Part shown: piece after piece, positions 22,871 through 34,103 of the stretch
Position numbering within the stretch: position 1 is the stretch's first letter
Layout: each line of letters begins with the position of its first letter
From: Diogma glabrata
Lineage: Eukaryota > Arthropoda > Insecta > Diptera > Cylindrotomidae
Assembly (NCBI GenBank): GCA_963693315.1
Contig: OY856186.1
Coordinates: forward strand, 278,957,491-279,021,490
Reading direction: 5' to 3'
DNA length: 64,000 nucleotides
Notes under the pieces: generated by a model
Databases searched by the model: none
Told to the model about the DNA's origin: nothing
Seen by the model: only the letters and a program-made list of their open reading frames with translations
Program-made: the position numbers and the translations under genes

Positions 22871-23134
22871 GCCCACATATAGTTATATGATGGCTCGTTT
22901 CCTCAAGGAAGCAATAGCGTCTCATCATCAAGGATTATTTCACAGCTAAGATTGAGGATGCTACCGTTGACTGAATACAGTTCATCCGCCACCACCTCTA
23001 AGATGTCACCTTGGCTTGTGATATCTCACTGCTATTGCCAGTGGTATGTGATATCTCACGTTAACTGACTGAAGTACGCGGGATTGTCACACCCGTAGAT
23101 CCAAAATAAAAAAAATTTCAAAACAATAAAAACT
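22871..23134 (-). other. less AT-rich block with unidentified 40-codon frame
   Basis: Base composition is noticeably more balanced than around it. On the minus strand 23025-22903 is open and reads, in part, GDILEVVADELYSVNGSILN, followed by a stop. I do not recognise it. GATATCTCAC and variants occur three times nearby. It could be a coding scrap of a mobile element. Confidence 0.3.
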
Positions 23135-23371
23135 GGGGCCCTATTTCCGAGCACATATAAATGTGAATTTTGACAATATTGTGAAGTTTGTATTTCATAA
23201 CATACAACGGTAACGGTAACGATTTTACGAAAAACGAATTTTCACAATATTGTCAAAATTGAATTTAGACAATATTGTAAAACTCATTTTTCGGAAAATC
23301 GTTACCGTTACCTTTTAATGTTATGTTATTTAAAATAATTTATTTATTTATTTATTATTACAATACAATAT

Positions 23372-23460
23372 AGGTAAGTATTGTTAAGGTTACTTACTTG
23401 TTAAGGTAGGTAAGTATTGTTACAGGTAAGTATTGTCAATACAGGTAAGTATTGTACAGT
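23372..23460 (+). repeat. short tandem repeat of AGGTAAGTATTGT
   Basis: Four imperfect copies with spacers of 0-10 bases. It may have expanded after insertion of the surrounding element. Confidence 0.6.
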
Positions 23461-23544
23461 TGTTTTCCTTTTTTCGCTCTTTTTCAGCCATTAGCTGAAA
23501 AAGTGCGAGAGAATGGAAAATATTGTTTTAATTAAATACATTTT

Positions 23545-23674
23545 CCTTTCATTTTCCCCATCTCCTTCTTTTGTAGTTGACATGGTATCTTCGGATATTC
23601 AAAGAGTCTGGATAATGAATATTTCATATTTAGTGTGCTAAACATGTCTAACTAATTAATAAAAAAAAATACAA
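23545..23674 (+). repeat. LINE family L2 3' tail
   Basis: TAGTTGACATGGTATCTTCG, then ATTTCATATTTAGTGTGC and an A-run, match the 3' end of the LINE at 52590-53300 and of the fragment ending near 56950. Only the 3' untranslated part remains. Confidence 0.8.
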
Positions 23675-24134
23675 TAAAAACTTCACAATATTGTCAAGAT
23701 TCACAATTATGTGTTCGGGAATAGGGTCCCTGATCCCTCCATGCGGTATTTTATAACCGTCTCATGAGAAAAAACCAAAATGATTACCCTCAAAAAGTTT
23801 GAAACGTGCATCAAAATAAAGAAAGAACGCAATTTTTTCAGTCAACATTTTTTTCGAGAGTTGAACAGAATAAATGGGACCTGAAAAAAATGCAAAGAAA
23901 AGTGACATATTTTAACTTTTAGTAGAATCGAAACGCTATAAAAATCTATTGGTAGCCTGTTTGTATTTGTATTTTTTGTATTTCTTTTATTTTTTACCTC
24001 TAAATAATCGTTTATTTTGCTACAGCCTACATACTCTACTCTACAGGAGATGTCTGTAAGTGAAAATTTGTTCACGAGACGCACTAGCAATTTCCAGCAC
24101 ACAGTAATAATAAACTATTACGACAATTTTAGTG

Positions 24135-24560
24135 CCTGGGCCATCACCTATTTAATTTAATGATCACCACATATTTTATACTTCGTAAGGTGCTTGTCCT
24201 TGACGAGTCCTACAACTTTTTATCTGCCGTTTTCCTTGATTCGGCTGCTTTTTTCCTTGGAAAACTCCGAAACATGGCGATTTCATGGGGTCTTGTATAT
24301 TTATTACCATAGTTTTGTTATTTATCAAAGGGGGTGGAAATTTGTTTTAGAAAACGAGGGTAAATTTTTCCGAAAAAAAATTGTTTGCTTTTGTCGAGTC
24401 CGACTACTAAAACTCGAAAAAATACCAGGATATTGAAAACAAATTACCACAAAACTAATTTTCACAGGATTGTTTAACAAATATTAGTGAAATTGAAGGG
24501 TCATACTGTCCGACAAATTTTCGGCCGCCTTTTTCCAGTCTGACGATTGGAAGTCGGAAT
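24135..24560 (+). repeat. single arm of repeat family S
   Basis: Matches the left arm of the palindrome at 60926-61477: TGATCACCACATATTTTATA, then a GACGAGTCCTA block, then TTTTCCTTGATTCGGC and GGTGGAAATTTGTTT. The opposite arm is absent or very diverged. The 80-codon frame at 24194-24436 is inside the repeat and not gene-like. Confidence 0.7.
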
Positions 24561-24689
24561 CCTGACGGGGTAGTGTTTATTGATTACCACATGTCGGATA
24601 AAAATGAAACGCTATAAAAAACCATTTGTTATTTTAAAAAATCGAGTTATTCGACCAAAATATAGCCGCGTTCGGCCAGTCCGACAAGA

Positions 24690-26250
24690 AAATGAGAAAA
24701 ATATTTCTCGACGTTTTAGGACCTACTGATTCTAAAAAAGCAAAAAAAAAATGTATGTCTGTCTGTCGGCAGAAAATAGGTATACTCAAGGGACAGGTCC
24801 GAAAGGACGTTGTGTTCGATAACTGTACCGGAAGTGTGTCAAAAAATCATTATGTGTGTCAAAAATAGCAAATTTTCATATTTTTGGCTTAAAAAAACGT
24901 TCATTTTAAGTAATTACGAGTAGGAACATTAAACTTGGAGAAATCTTGATGGTAGGGATTGGTATGTGAAATCAAAAACTAGATTATTGCATTATAAGTT
25001 TGCCAAAAAAATGTTGTCAAGTGTGTCAAAAGAAAGATTTTATTTATTTATTTTTTTACCCAATTTTTTGGAAAAAAATAAAATTGTTTGTTTGAAATAA
25101 AATTTTATTATTATTATAAAGAATTATGGCATTATACGTTTGTCAAAAAAATGTTGTCAAGTGTGTCAAAAGAAAGGTTTTTATTTATTTTTACCCAATT
25201 TTTTTAGAAAACAAAAAAATTAATAGTTTGTATGACATGAAATTTTATTATTATTATAGGGCATTATGGCATTATTATAAGTTTGTCAAAAAAATAATGT
25301 CAAGTGTGTCAAAAAATGATTTCATTTATTTTTTTAGCCAATTTTTTGGAAAAAAATGTAGCTGTTTTTATGACGTAAATGTAATTGAAAATGAAATTGG
25401 AAATGGAAATTTTTGACTTTTTTATAGTTTTTGGAATATTTTTGGAATTTTGAAAAAGTTTGTACTTTTGATTTTGTGATAATTTTTGCAATATATTTAG
25501 AATTTTGGAAAAGTTTGAGTTTTTCAGAATTTTTGGATTATTATTGGAATTTAGAAAAAGTTTAAATATTTGATTTCATTCTAATTTTTGGAATATTTTT
25601 GGAATTATGAAAAAAGTTTCAATTTTTGATTTTTATATAATTTTTGCAATATTTTTAGAATTTTGAAAAAAAAATAGAATTTTCGAATTTTATATACATG
25701 TATTTAGAATTTTGAAAAAAGTTTTATATCTTGATTTTGTAAGAATTTTTGGAATATTTTTAGAATTTTGAAAAAATTTTAAATTTTTGATTTTATTATA
25801 ATTTTTGGAATTTTAAAAAAAGTTTTAATTTTTGATTTTGTAATAATTTTTGCAATATTTTTAGAATTTTGGAAAAGTTTAAATTTTTAAGAATTTTTGG
25901 AATATTATCGGAATTTAGAAAAAGTTTAAATATTTGATTTTATTATAATTTTTGGAATTTTGAAAAATGTTTGATTTTATTTAATTTAGCAATATTTTTG
26001 AATTTTGATTATAATTTTCCGGCAACGTATTGATGTTTCGTGTTAGTTTTGTTATAAATTTTTAAACAAAGATAAAAAATACTTGTACTTTAACAAAGAG
26101 TTATGTTTGATATACATCGCTGCTCAAAACTAAAAACCATGTCCTCATAAAAGTTTTTTGCTGAAAACTATATCAAAATCCTTAACTCAGACCGAAGTTT
26201 TGATATCTCAGAGCTGTGAGATTTCAGCCCCTCCATATTTTTTATTTTGG
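24690..26250 (+). mobile_element. repeat family T, copy 1, with two internal minisatellites
   Basis: Colinear in inverted orientation with the insert at 41310-43075 in the Gypsy leader. It shares TCTCGACGTTTTAGGACCT at one end and CAGCCCCTCCATATTTT at the other. Inside are three units of about 140 bp (marked by AATGTTGTCAAGTGTGTCAA, starts near 24991, 25131 and 25274). Then come about ten degenerate units of roughly 55-60 bp built on TTTTTGGAATATTTTTAGAA. No transposase seen. Frames within are shadows of the repeats. Confidence 0.75.
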
Positions 26251-26499
26251 TTTTACTACTTTAAAATTGTATGAAAATTTGTTGCGTTATTTTTATTTGA
26301 ATTTAACCCGATGAAATTCTCTAAAATGTAATCACAACATTCAATTTTACCAATCACATTTTAATTATAATAATAATAGGGAGATAGGGAGACTATCAAA
26401 TAATTTACCTAGGGAGACCGAAAAAAAAATATTTAAACACAATAAAATGAAAAAAAAAATTAATTTTTTATTAAATTTTTTTTTGTAGATTTTTTTCGT
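26251..26499. other. AT-rich spacer
   Basis: Nothing recognised apart from two GGGAGA words near 26380-26425. Confidence 0.4.
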
Positions 26500-26720
26500 T
26501 TAGAAAATTCTTCACTTGAAAATTAATTTTATAAAAAAATATAAAGAAATCAAAAATGGCAAAAAATGTTTTAAACGAATTCCCCTCGAAATAAATTCTC
26601 ATAATTTTTTGGAAAATTCTTCAAGCAAGTGGCATTTAAAATAGTCGCCTATGGCCTCATGCTCAATCAACTTGCTTTCAAAATTTTCGCAAAAAAATTA
26701 TTTCGAATTACCTATCACCG
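26500..26720. repeat. dispersed repeat family U, copy 1
   Basis: Inverted relative to 51990-52225. It shares AAACGAATTCCCCTCG, the CAAGCAAGTGG block, GGCCTCATGCT and TTATTTCGAATTA-CTATCACCG. Non-coding. Confidence 0.65.
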
Positions 26721-26905
26721 TCCTTGGGAAATTACTTCTGAAAAGTACTCTTTACTCAATCTTTGTATTAGCCTTACAGAGAAAAAGGCCACTTTCAAAG
26801 TGAGCTAGGAAGCTAGCATGAAAATGGATTTCTCATATACTATTGTAGAAAAATTATTATTTTATTGTTTTCATGACAACGACAAACAGCTATTTATGTA
26901 CCAAG
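26721..26905. other. spacer
   Basis: No gene or repeat boundary recognised. Confidence 0.35.
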
Positions 26906-26923
26906 GGCGTTATGTAGGTTATT

Positions 26924-26993
26924 GCGCCCGGGAAGCGACGTAATCTAGCCCGAGGGGCTCTGGCCCGAGGGATGGATGTCGCTTGATGGGCGC
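26924..26993. repeat. GC-rich hairpin
   Basis: GCGCCC then AAGCGAC on the left pairs with GTCGCTT then GGGCGC on the right, with CCCGAG words in the loop. It is by far the most GC-rich local sequence in the neighbourhood and abuts the left end of the 2.3-kb element. A GGGCGTTATG-type word to its left is loosely mirrored just beyond the element's right end. Confidence 0.7.
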
Positions 26994-29336
26994 ACTGAGA
27001 AAAAAAGCTACGTAATATTAACCAAATTGGTTTTATTAAAATATTTTTGTTAAAATAACATAGTTTATGTTACGTTTCAATAAAATTGACTTTGCTAGTT
27101 TTTTTCAATTATGTTATTAATACAAAAATCGCTTCGTTATTTTACCTAAGCAAATACATTTTGTAAACAAACATTGGTTTTGTTAAAATTACATGGCTTC
27201 AGTTATTTTAACATAGCGGTAGTTTATTTTTATTAACAATGGTATAAATATTTAACATATACTCTGTTAAGCATATATTATAATAACAGAGCGCTATGTT
27301 AAGAGAAATTGAGTTTACGAGGCTAAGTTGAAGTAACGGAGCACTATGTTAATTAAATTGAAAGAATTGTTATAAGTATGTAGTGCTATTTTAAAATAAG
27401 AGAAAATTTTGTAAAATGTCAAAATTCATTTAAGGATTGCGTTTAAAATTAATTCCATTTGAAACGTGTTTTCTTTGTGCTTGGATATGAAAAAAACATC
27501 TCCTGCAACTAAAAAAACACTTTTTAGATTGCTAAAGAAAAGGATAATATACAACATTAAATTATTTAAAAATTTAACAGGTAAGCAATTCAATCTTTTT
27601 ATGAAGCATTTACTTGACTTTAATTATATTTATATTATATATTAAATTTAAATTAATATTATATACTATTATTTTTGATATCCTGATAGCTCGATTTCTA
27701 TTCGCGGAAAACTTATTATTATTATAACACAAGATGATATAAGTTAAGATTATAAGGGTAACAAATTCTGGGAAAAGATGCAATCCGAGCATTACATATA
27801 TAAATTTCAGGAGAGGAGGAGAATAAAGAATCGGTGAGTTAAATTTAAATGTTTTCCGCTTGCTAAAAATGTTTACGGTTTTGTTAACTGAACTAAATTA
27901 ATCTGAGTTTATACACTCATATAATCTGAGTTTATAATCTGAGTTTTAACTTTGAAAAATATAGCTTTATATAAAAATTTAAAATAAATTAAAGTTAAAA
28001 TTCGAACTATTTTCTGAATTAAATATACTCAATTTTGTTTACAGAATTAATTTGCTCAGATTGATTTTAATTTGGCAACGACAACGCAACATATTCGAAT
28101 ACCATAAATAAAAATTTTATGTACCCATTTCAAGAAATATTTTAAAAGAACAACAATCTGTTGTTACACCATCTACATTATCCATAACCGACAGTTTCAT
28201 TAAATAGTTTAAGGAATCTTAGTTATCTTAAATCTGTTTTATCCATCGTATATGATATGTTTTCTTTTATTAAATTTTAGATTTAAAATAATCAACTTCT
28301 TAATCTATTCGAATTTTAAACATTATTTAATTTTTTTGATTTGTATTAGCTGAAGTTATTATAGTCGAAATGCAAATTTTAATAAAACAAATACATTTAT
28401 TAAAACTATATACCTCCATTTTAAATGTTAATTACAATTCTTCTCGGGATAATATTTTTATATTAAACAACCATTTTATAAGCATTTATAATAAACAAAA
28501 TAAATTATAACGAATAATTAATAAATAAATACCTAAATAAATTATAATGATAAATAAATTTTAATAAATAAATAAATTATAATACATTATAAATAACACT
28601 TATATACATAATAAAAATGTTCATTTAACATAAATATATACATTAAGGTGACTTAACTAATAAAACAATAATTTAATTTATATAATTAAGTTGTGTAATT
28701 AAAATACAATTTTCTAATATATATAAGTATTAATAAAATCATTGTTAATAAATAAATTTATTTTGAGTACATTGAAAAAGTGTTTTTATTCCCAATTTTA
28801 GAAGGAGTCCAAAGGTCCAAAATTGTTAATTTTAACCAAGGTTCTATAAAATATATAGTTATTTTAATTATGGCAGTCACTTTATTAGTATGTATAAATA
28901 ACAAATAATTCTATTGTTTTCACTTAGCAAAGTTACATAGTGAAATAAAAGTTTTATAAAAATTATGTTAAAAGTACATATACCTTTGTTAGGCTAATTA
29001 AATCTTTATAATTGGCTATGTTGGTATAACAAAGTATTATTTTTTTTTTACTAAAAACTATGTCGTTTTATAAAAAAGCTATGTTAAAAGTACATATATG
29101 TTTGTTAAACTAACTTATCTTTAAAAATCGGCTATGTTGTTATAACAAAATATTATATTTTGTTTACAAAAAACTATGTCATTTTGTACAGAAATGAGTT
29201 TGTAAATTTATGTATATTTAACATAGCAAAAAATGTTCTAATAACAAAGTGCTAAGGTGGCTGAAAACTCACATAAATTTCTGTTAAATTAATACGTGTT
29301 TTCTGTTAAAAATACTTACTTTTTTCTTTCAGTGCG
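26994..29336. mobile_element. 2.3-kb element with CGCACTGA-AAAAAA termini
   Basis: The left end reads GCGCACTGAGAAAAAAA and the right end, on the complement, ACGCACTGAAAGAAAAAA. Both halves are full of CTATGTTA/TAACATAG words in opposite sense, giving loose long inverted arms. A tandem pair of about 113 bp occupies 28966-29193. The middle is very AT-rich and no transposase is recognised. The termini resemble the 195-bp element at 1868-2062. A possible small spliced frame at 27487-27833 is described among the findings. Confidence 0.6.
28966..29193 (+). repeat. tandem duplication, unit about 113 bp
   Basis: TATGTTAAAAGTACATATA and the following GGCTATGTTG and AAAAACTATGTC blocks occur twice in succession with moderate divergence. 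Confidence 0.75.
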
Positions 29337-30732
29337 TAATACCCAGTAACGCCAGATTTTATGCTTCACTTAATAAGCTAAAATCTAAGAAAGAATTTAA
29401 TTTGTTAATCTATATTGATATGCAAAAAAATACAAATTTATCGTAGTATGCCAAGAAAATAACTATTTTGAAGTTTAAAATAAATATTTGTTGTTTGAAC
29501 GTTGCTATGTAAACAAATTCTCCTAAATTTTGTAGCGTATGACAAAAACATTGTAAAAAGTTTAAAATAATTTGATAGTTTCTGAAAACTATATGAACAA
29601 TTAATAACTAAAATGTTGCTAAACATTTTTAAACAAATGTCAAAATCTTTTACTAGCTTAAATTGAATACGAATTATTTACATTGTGTAGACAAAACTGC
29701 AGCAAAAATAATTTTATTTAGTTATTTAGGATCTTAATAGCGGGCGTTATGAATTCATAATGCCCTCTCATAAGGAACCGGTTTTTATGAATGTGTTTAT
29801 ATATCGCGTATCCTAGACATTATAACAACATTATATCATTGTGAAGCATAAAATAAATTTTAGTTCAACATTTCGATAAATATTTCATTATTGGGTTTAA
29901 AATTACAAATGCGTCCGATAGTTAATATTACTGTATTAGGCCAATAAAACAAGCCAAATCGGTTAAATTAATGATCAAAATGGTCATGGCAGATCAATTT
30001 AGCATCTGCTTTATATCTGGGATTCAAACCTACCACAACGTTGAACATATTTTTTTATTATTTTCAATTTCAAAATTGTCAAAAAATTATCACACGTATA
30101 GTGTGCAATTATTTTAAAGTGAAATCGTATTCCGAAAATTCAAAAACAAAAATAAAAACCGTCAAAGAAAAACATAATTAACAGAAAATTACAAAACAAA
30201 AACGTCGGCAAAAATTAGAAACTCTATCACATATATTTAAACTGATTTGGATATCTACAAATCAGCTTGTCACAATTTTTTCAATTAATTGATATGTGAA
30301 CACGATCGTGGTTCTATTTTGCTCAATTTTATATTTGTAGACATAGCAAATAGAACATGCAAATTCAATTAGCATTGTATTCAATCATACACCTATTTAT
30401 CTAATGCTACGTTAATGAGGTCAGTTCACAAATGTTTCATTAATTCAAATAATTTTATTTTCCTCGTCGGTTGTTTACTTTGAAAATCATACAAATAAAA
30501 TTCAAAAATTTCTTTTCAATAGTAAATAAAAGTAAAAGTAGATTAAGATAATTTATCTACACTTTTTAAAACCAATTAACAGGCTGCCAAATCGTTTTCG
30601 GATATTAAGGCTTCAAGTCAAAGGTAGCACTCTCAATGCCTACGTTATTGAATTTTCTTGAATTTCACATGATTGAGGAATATGTCACTTGCTGGATTAT
30701 TGGCATTTACATTTCAGTTTTGGTTTAAAACA
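29337..30732. other. AT-rich sequence, nothing recognised
   Basis: A small palindrome (GGGCGTTATGAATTCATAATGC) lies at 29743-29764. No gene, RNA or long repeat was seen up to the start of the giant palindrome. Confidence 0.45.
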
Positions 30733-30736
30733 AAAT

Positions 30737-31290
30737 GAAGTGCGTAATCTTTACACGCTGTTGAAGTAAAACTTCTTTGACCACTGCAGCAGGTATTACT
30801 AAAAATATTAAATATAAAATAAAATAGATATGTCATATTGAAATTTAGAGTTTCTTTCTAATATTCTTGATAATATAATTTATAACAATGTGTAATAAAA
30901 AGCCATATTTACATGTTTTACAAAGTCTTACAACGTATTACAAATTAAATTTCACGATGAATACATGTCCACTTAATTTAACAATTGGTACAACAATTGA
31001 TGCATTTTTCAATAAATTTAGCAAATTTATTGAAAAAACAAATAAACCTCTAATTTCATATTTCAATTAAGCTAATAATTGAATTGACTTTGTAATACAT
31101 TATGTAAATATTGCTTTTTATTACACAGTAAATTATATTATCAAGAAATGCAACTCTAAATTGCAATATGACATATTTGTTTTATATTTCATCTTTTTAT
31201 TAATACCTGCCACAGTAGTCAAAGAAATTTATTTCAACCGCGTGCAAAGATTACACGCACTCATATATCTATTTAACAAAACAAATTTAA
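30737..31290. mobile_element. nested 554-bp palindromic element in the left arm
   Basis: GAAGTGCGTAATCTTTACAC, then TTGAAGTAAAACTTCTTT and a GCAGGTATTA block, at 30737-30930 returns as the inverted GAGTGCGTGTAATCTTTGCAC-type sequence at 31090-31290, with moderate divergence. It is therefore older than the duplication of the arms. The mirror copy is at about 34960-35487, continuing at 44341. Confidence 0.75.
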
Positions 31291-31311
31291 TCAACACAAA
31301 TATTTTTTCCT

Positions 31312-32048
31312 CATGACCACCGTGAACACCATGACCACCATGACCACCGTGACCACCATTACCACCATAACTACCATGACCACCTTAATCACCATGACCA
31401 CCATGACCGCCATGACCAACATGACCATCATGACCACTGTGAACACCATTACCATCATGACCACCGTGAACACCATGACCACCATGACCACCATGACCAC
31501 CATGACCACCATGACCACCATGACCACCGTGACCACCATAACCACCATGACCACTACGACACCCATGACCACCATGACCCCCATGACCCCCGTGACCGCC
31601 ATAACCGCCATGACCACTATGACCACCATGACCACCATGAGCACCGTGAACACCATGACCACAATGACCAACATGACCACCATTACCACCATGACCCCCA
31701 TGACCACCTTGACCACCATGACCACCATTACCACCATGACCCCCATGACCACCTTGACCACCATGACCACCATGACCGCCATGACCAACATGACCATCAT
31801 GAGCACCGTGAACACCATGACCACCATGACTACCATGACCACCATGACCACAATGAACACCATGACCACTATGACCACCGTCACCAACGTGACCACCAAG
31901 ATCACCATGACCACCGTGAACACCGTGATCACCATTACCACTATGACCACCATGACCACCATGACCACTATTACTACCATGACTACCATGACCAGCATGA
32001 CCACCATGGCCACTATGACCACAATGACCACCACGACCACACCATGAC
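31312..32048 (-). repeat. GGTGGTCAT minisatellite, left arm copy
   Basis: About 80 tandem 9-mers of ATGACCACC with scattered variants such as GTGAACACC and ATTACCACC. All three frames of the GGTGGTCAT strand are open and one frame of the other strand is too. This explains the long Val-Val-Met, Gly-Gly-His and Met-Thr-Thr open frames. I do not call a gene here. Confidence 0.95.
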
Positions 32049-32586
32049 CACCATCTACAATCGACACATTCATCCAACTCATATAACATTTAGTACGAGA
32101 CTGCATAAGTGAATAAAAAATATAATAACAAATGAACAAATGAATGACTTGACCATACAAACCAAAAAGATCCACCAAACATGCTTCCATTCCTGAACCA
32201 GTTATTCGATTTTGCTCAAATTTCAAAACGGTGCATTTTGTCATCTTATATTTCATTATATATGCCATTTACCAAGATTTACGACAACTTTTTTCTCTGC
32301 CTTTAAAAAAGCCAAATATGCTGCCATTTTTTTTAATTTACGAGTCTAAGCATCCATTGTAAACAAAAATGGAGCAGACATATAATATTTTGAAAACTGA
32401 TATTAAATTAAATTAAAATACTCCGAAAATTCGGATTGAAAATCATTAAATTTAATTCAAAATTATTTTAGATTTTTGAGATCAATTAAACTCAAGTAAG
32501 TAAAGAAGTAATTGGAATTTTTTCAATTCAAAGGTATGGTTTGAAGTTTTTCAGAAAAAAACTCCAATTCACATTTTTCGTGTTTC

Positions 32587-32667
32587 GGATCGGATTCGAA
32601 CCTACCCTCGTCAGTGCCCGACTCGAATCCTTGGGCAGACACGCTATCGATTACGCCGTTGAGGCGA
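32587..32667 (-). repeat. tRNA-like SINE unit in the left arm
   Basis: Inverted counterpart of 33503-33582, with AGGTTCGAATCCGATCC as the B box and GGCGTAATCGATAGCG as the A-box region. Resembles tRNA-Arg but lacks a clean cloverleaf. Confidence 0.55.
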
Positions 32668-32763
32668 TGACAATTTCAAAGTTGAAACTTCTTCATCACT
32701 TATTTATTTTACTTAAGTTGAATTTTTCCACTGTCATTAGACTCCATATTATGGAAATGTTTT

Positions 32764-33024
32764 TGAAGTAAAACTTCTTTAGGCGCGTTTTGAGAATTTT
32801 GCAACGGAAGTATAAAAAACGAATATAATATTCGGCAAATATACGATACAATTCGATTATGACACACATATTTTAAATATTCACTGGTTTTTGGTGCATT
32901 ATAGAAATAGTTCATATTTTTCGATGCTTAAAAATTTAACAGAAATTCAATTAAAAAACATAATTTTGAATGAAAAAAATTTTGAAAATTTAATGCAAAA
33001 AATCCCATATAATGTAATAGTTAT
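32764..33024 (+). repeat. segment B, inner copy
   Basis: Starts TTGAAGTAAAACTTCTTT-AGGCGCG and ends CCCATATAATGTAA. The same 260 bp occurs in reverse complement directly outside the right arm at 44369-44628, and appeared identical where compared. It lies next to arm A on opposite sides in the two copies. Confidence 0.85.
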
Positions 33025-33405
33025 TTGTTTAACTAGGCAGCAAAGTAGTAGATTGACTGCCGCGGCTGATAGTTCATAGCCGAGCGAGCGAGGCTAGGAA
33101 TTCAGCCAAGGCAGTCAATCTACCTTGCTGCCGAGTTAAACATATAATTTTTTCTCCGATTAATTACAATGATATGTAATTTAATAATTATTACTTTAAA
33201 AATAAAGCAAAATTTTAAAAATGAAAAAAAAAATCGATTAAAAAAATTTTTTTTTAATCGCAATATCTGTTTATTTCTATGAAGTCTAATTATTTTGCTG
33301 CCTAGGCAGCAAAGTACTTGCTTTGCTGCCTAGGCAGGAAAAGTGCCACTTTGCTGACTGAAATAAGTCTGCAAAATTTATATTTGCTGTCTATCGGAGA
33401 AAAAA
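33025..33405. repeat. palindrome loop with a smaller hairpin
   Basis: 33027-33141 is an inverted repeat: GTTTAACTAGGCAGCAAAG pairs with CCTTGCTGCCGAGTTAAAC, and GATTGACTGCC with GGCAGTCAATC. CTTTGCTGCCTAGGCAG words recur at 33295-33355. No coding content. Confidence 0.75.
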
Positions 33406-33502
33406 ACATTTCCATAATATGGAGTCTAATGACAGTGGAAAAATTCAACTTAAGTAAAATAAATAAGTGATGAAGAAGTTTCAACTTTGAAATTGTCATC
33501 GC

Positions 33503-33582
33503 CTCAACGGCGTAATCGATAGCGTGTCTGCCCAAGGATTCGAGTCGGGCACTGACGAGGGTAGGTTCGAATCCGATCCGAA
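33503..33582 (+). repeat. tRNA-like SINE unit in the right arm
   Basis: GGCGTAATCGATAGCGTGTC resembles the D-arm region of tRNA-Arg, and AGGTTCGAATCCGATCC is a good B box about 50 bases downstream. No complete cloverleaf, so a SINE-type polymerase III head is preferred over a tRNA gene. Confidence 0.55.
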
Positions 33583-34103
33583 ACACGAAAAATGTGAATT
33601 GGAGTTTTTTTCTGAAAAACTTCAAACCATACCTTTGAATTGAAAAAATTCCAATTACTTCTTTACTTACTTGAGTTTAATTGATCTCAAAAATCTAAAA
33701 TAATTTTGAATTAAATTTAATGATTTTCAATCCGAATTTTCGGAGTATTTTAATTTAATTTAATATCAGTTTTCAAAATATTATATGTCTGCTCCATTTT
33801 TGTTTACAATGGATGCTTAGACTCGTAAATTAAAAAAAATGGCAGCATATTTGGCTTTTTTAAAGGCAGAGAAAAAAGTTGTCGTAAATCTTGGTAAATG
33901 GCATATATAATGAAATATAAGATGACAAAATGCACCGTTTTGAAATTTGAGCAAAATCGAATAACTGGTTCAGGAATGGAAGCATGTTTGGTGGATCTTT
34001 TTGGTTTGTATGGTCAAGTCATTCATTTGTTCATTTGTTATTATATTTTTTATTCACTTATGCAGTCTCGTACTAAATGTTATATGAGTTGGATGAATGT
34101 GTC

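Larger units (their letters stand above)
23135..23730. mobile_element. 596-bp miniature element with inverted ends and nested inserts
   Basis: The ends read GGGGCCCTATTTCCGAGCAC and, on the complement, GGGACCCTATTCCCGAACAC, followed in both by a TGACAATATTGTGAAGTTT block. A second, inner palindrome (GGTAACGGTAACGATTTT and its complement) follows on the left. A LINE 3' tail (23545-23674) and a small AGGTAAGTATTGT tandem (23372-23460) interrupt it. Confidence 0.75.
30733..32763 (+). repeat. left arm of the giant palindrome (A)
   Basis: This 2.03-kb arm is repeated as a reverse complement at 33406-35491 plus 44341-44368, the latter being split by the Gypsy element. The arms are nearly identical. 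Translated frames outside the minisatellite differ at only about one residue in 60-70. The order from the outer end is a nested palindrome (30737-31290), the GGTGGTCAT minisatellite (31312-32048), about 500 bp of single-copy-like sequence, a tRNA-like unit (32587-32667) and the inner end ATAATATGGAGTC-type sequence. Arm lengths differ mainly in minisatellite copy number. Confidence 0.9.

Noticed and set aside
24194..25416. 80- and 96-codon frames
   Set aside because: They lie within repeat families S and T, are low in complexity and shift with each repeat unit.
31291..32268. 325-codon minus-strand frame (Val-Val-Met rich) and overlapping frames of 234 and 244 codons
   Set aside because: They are translations of the 9-bp minisatellite, which has no stop in most frames. 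Mirror frames occur in the right arm and there is no codon-level evidence of selection.
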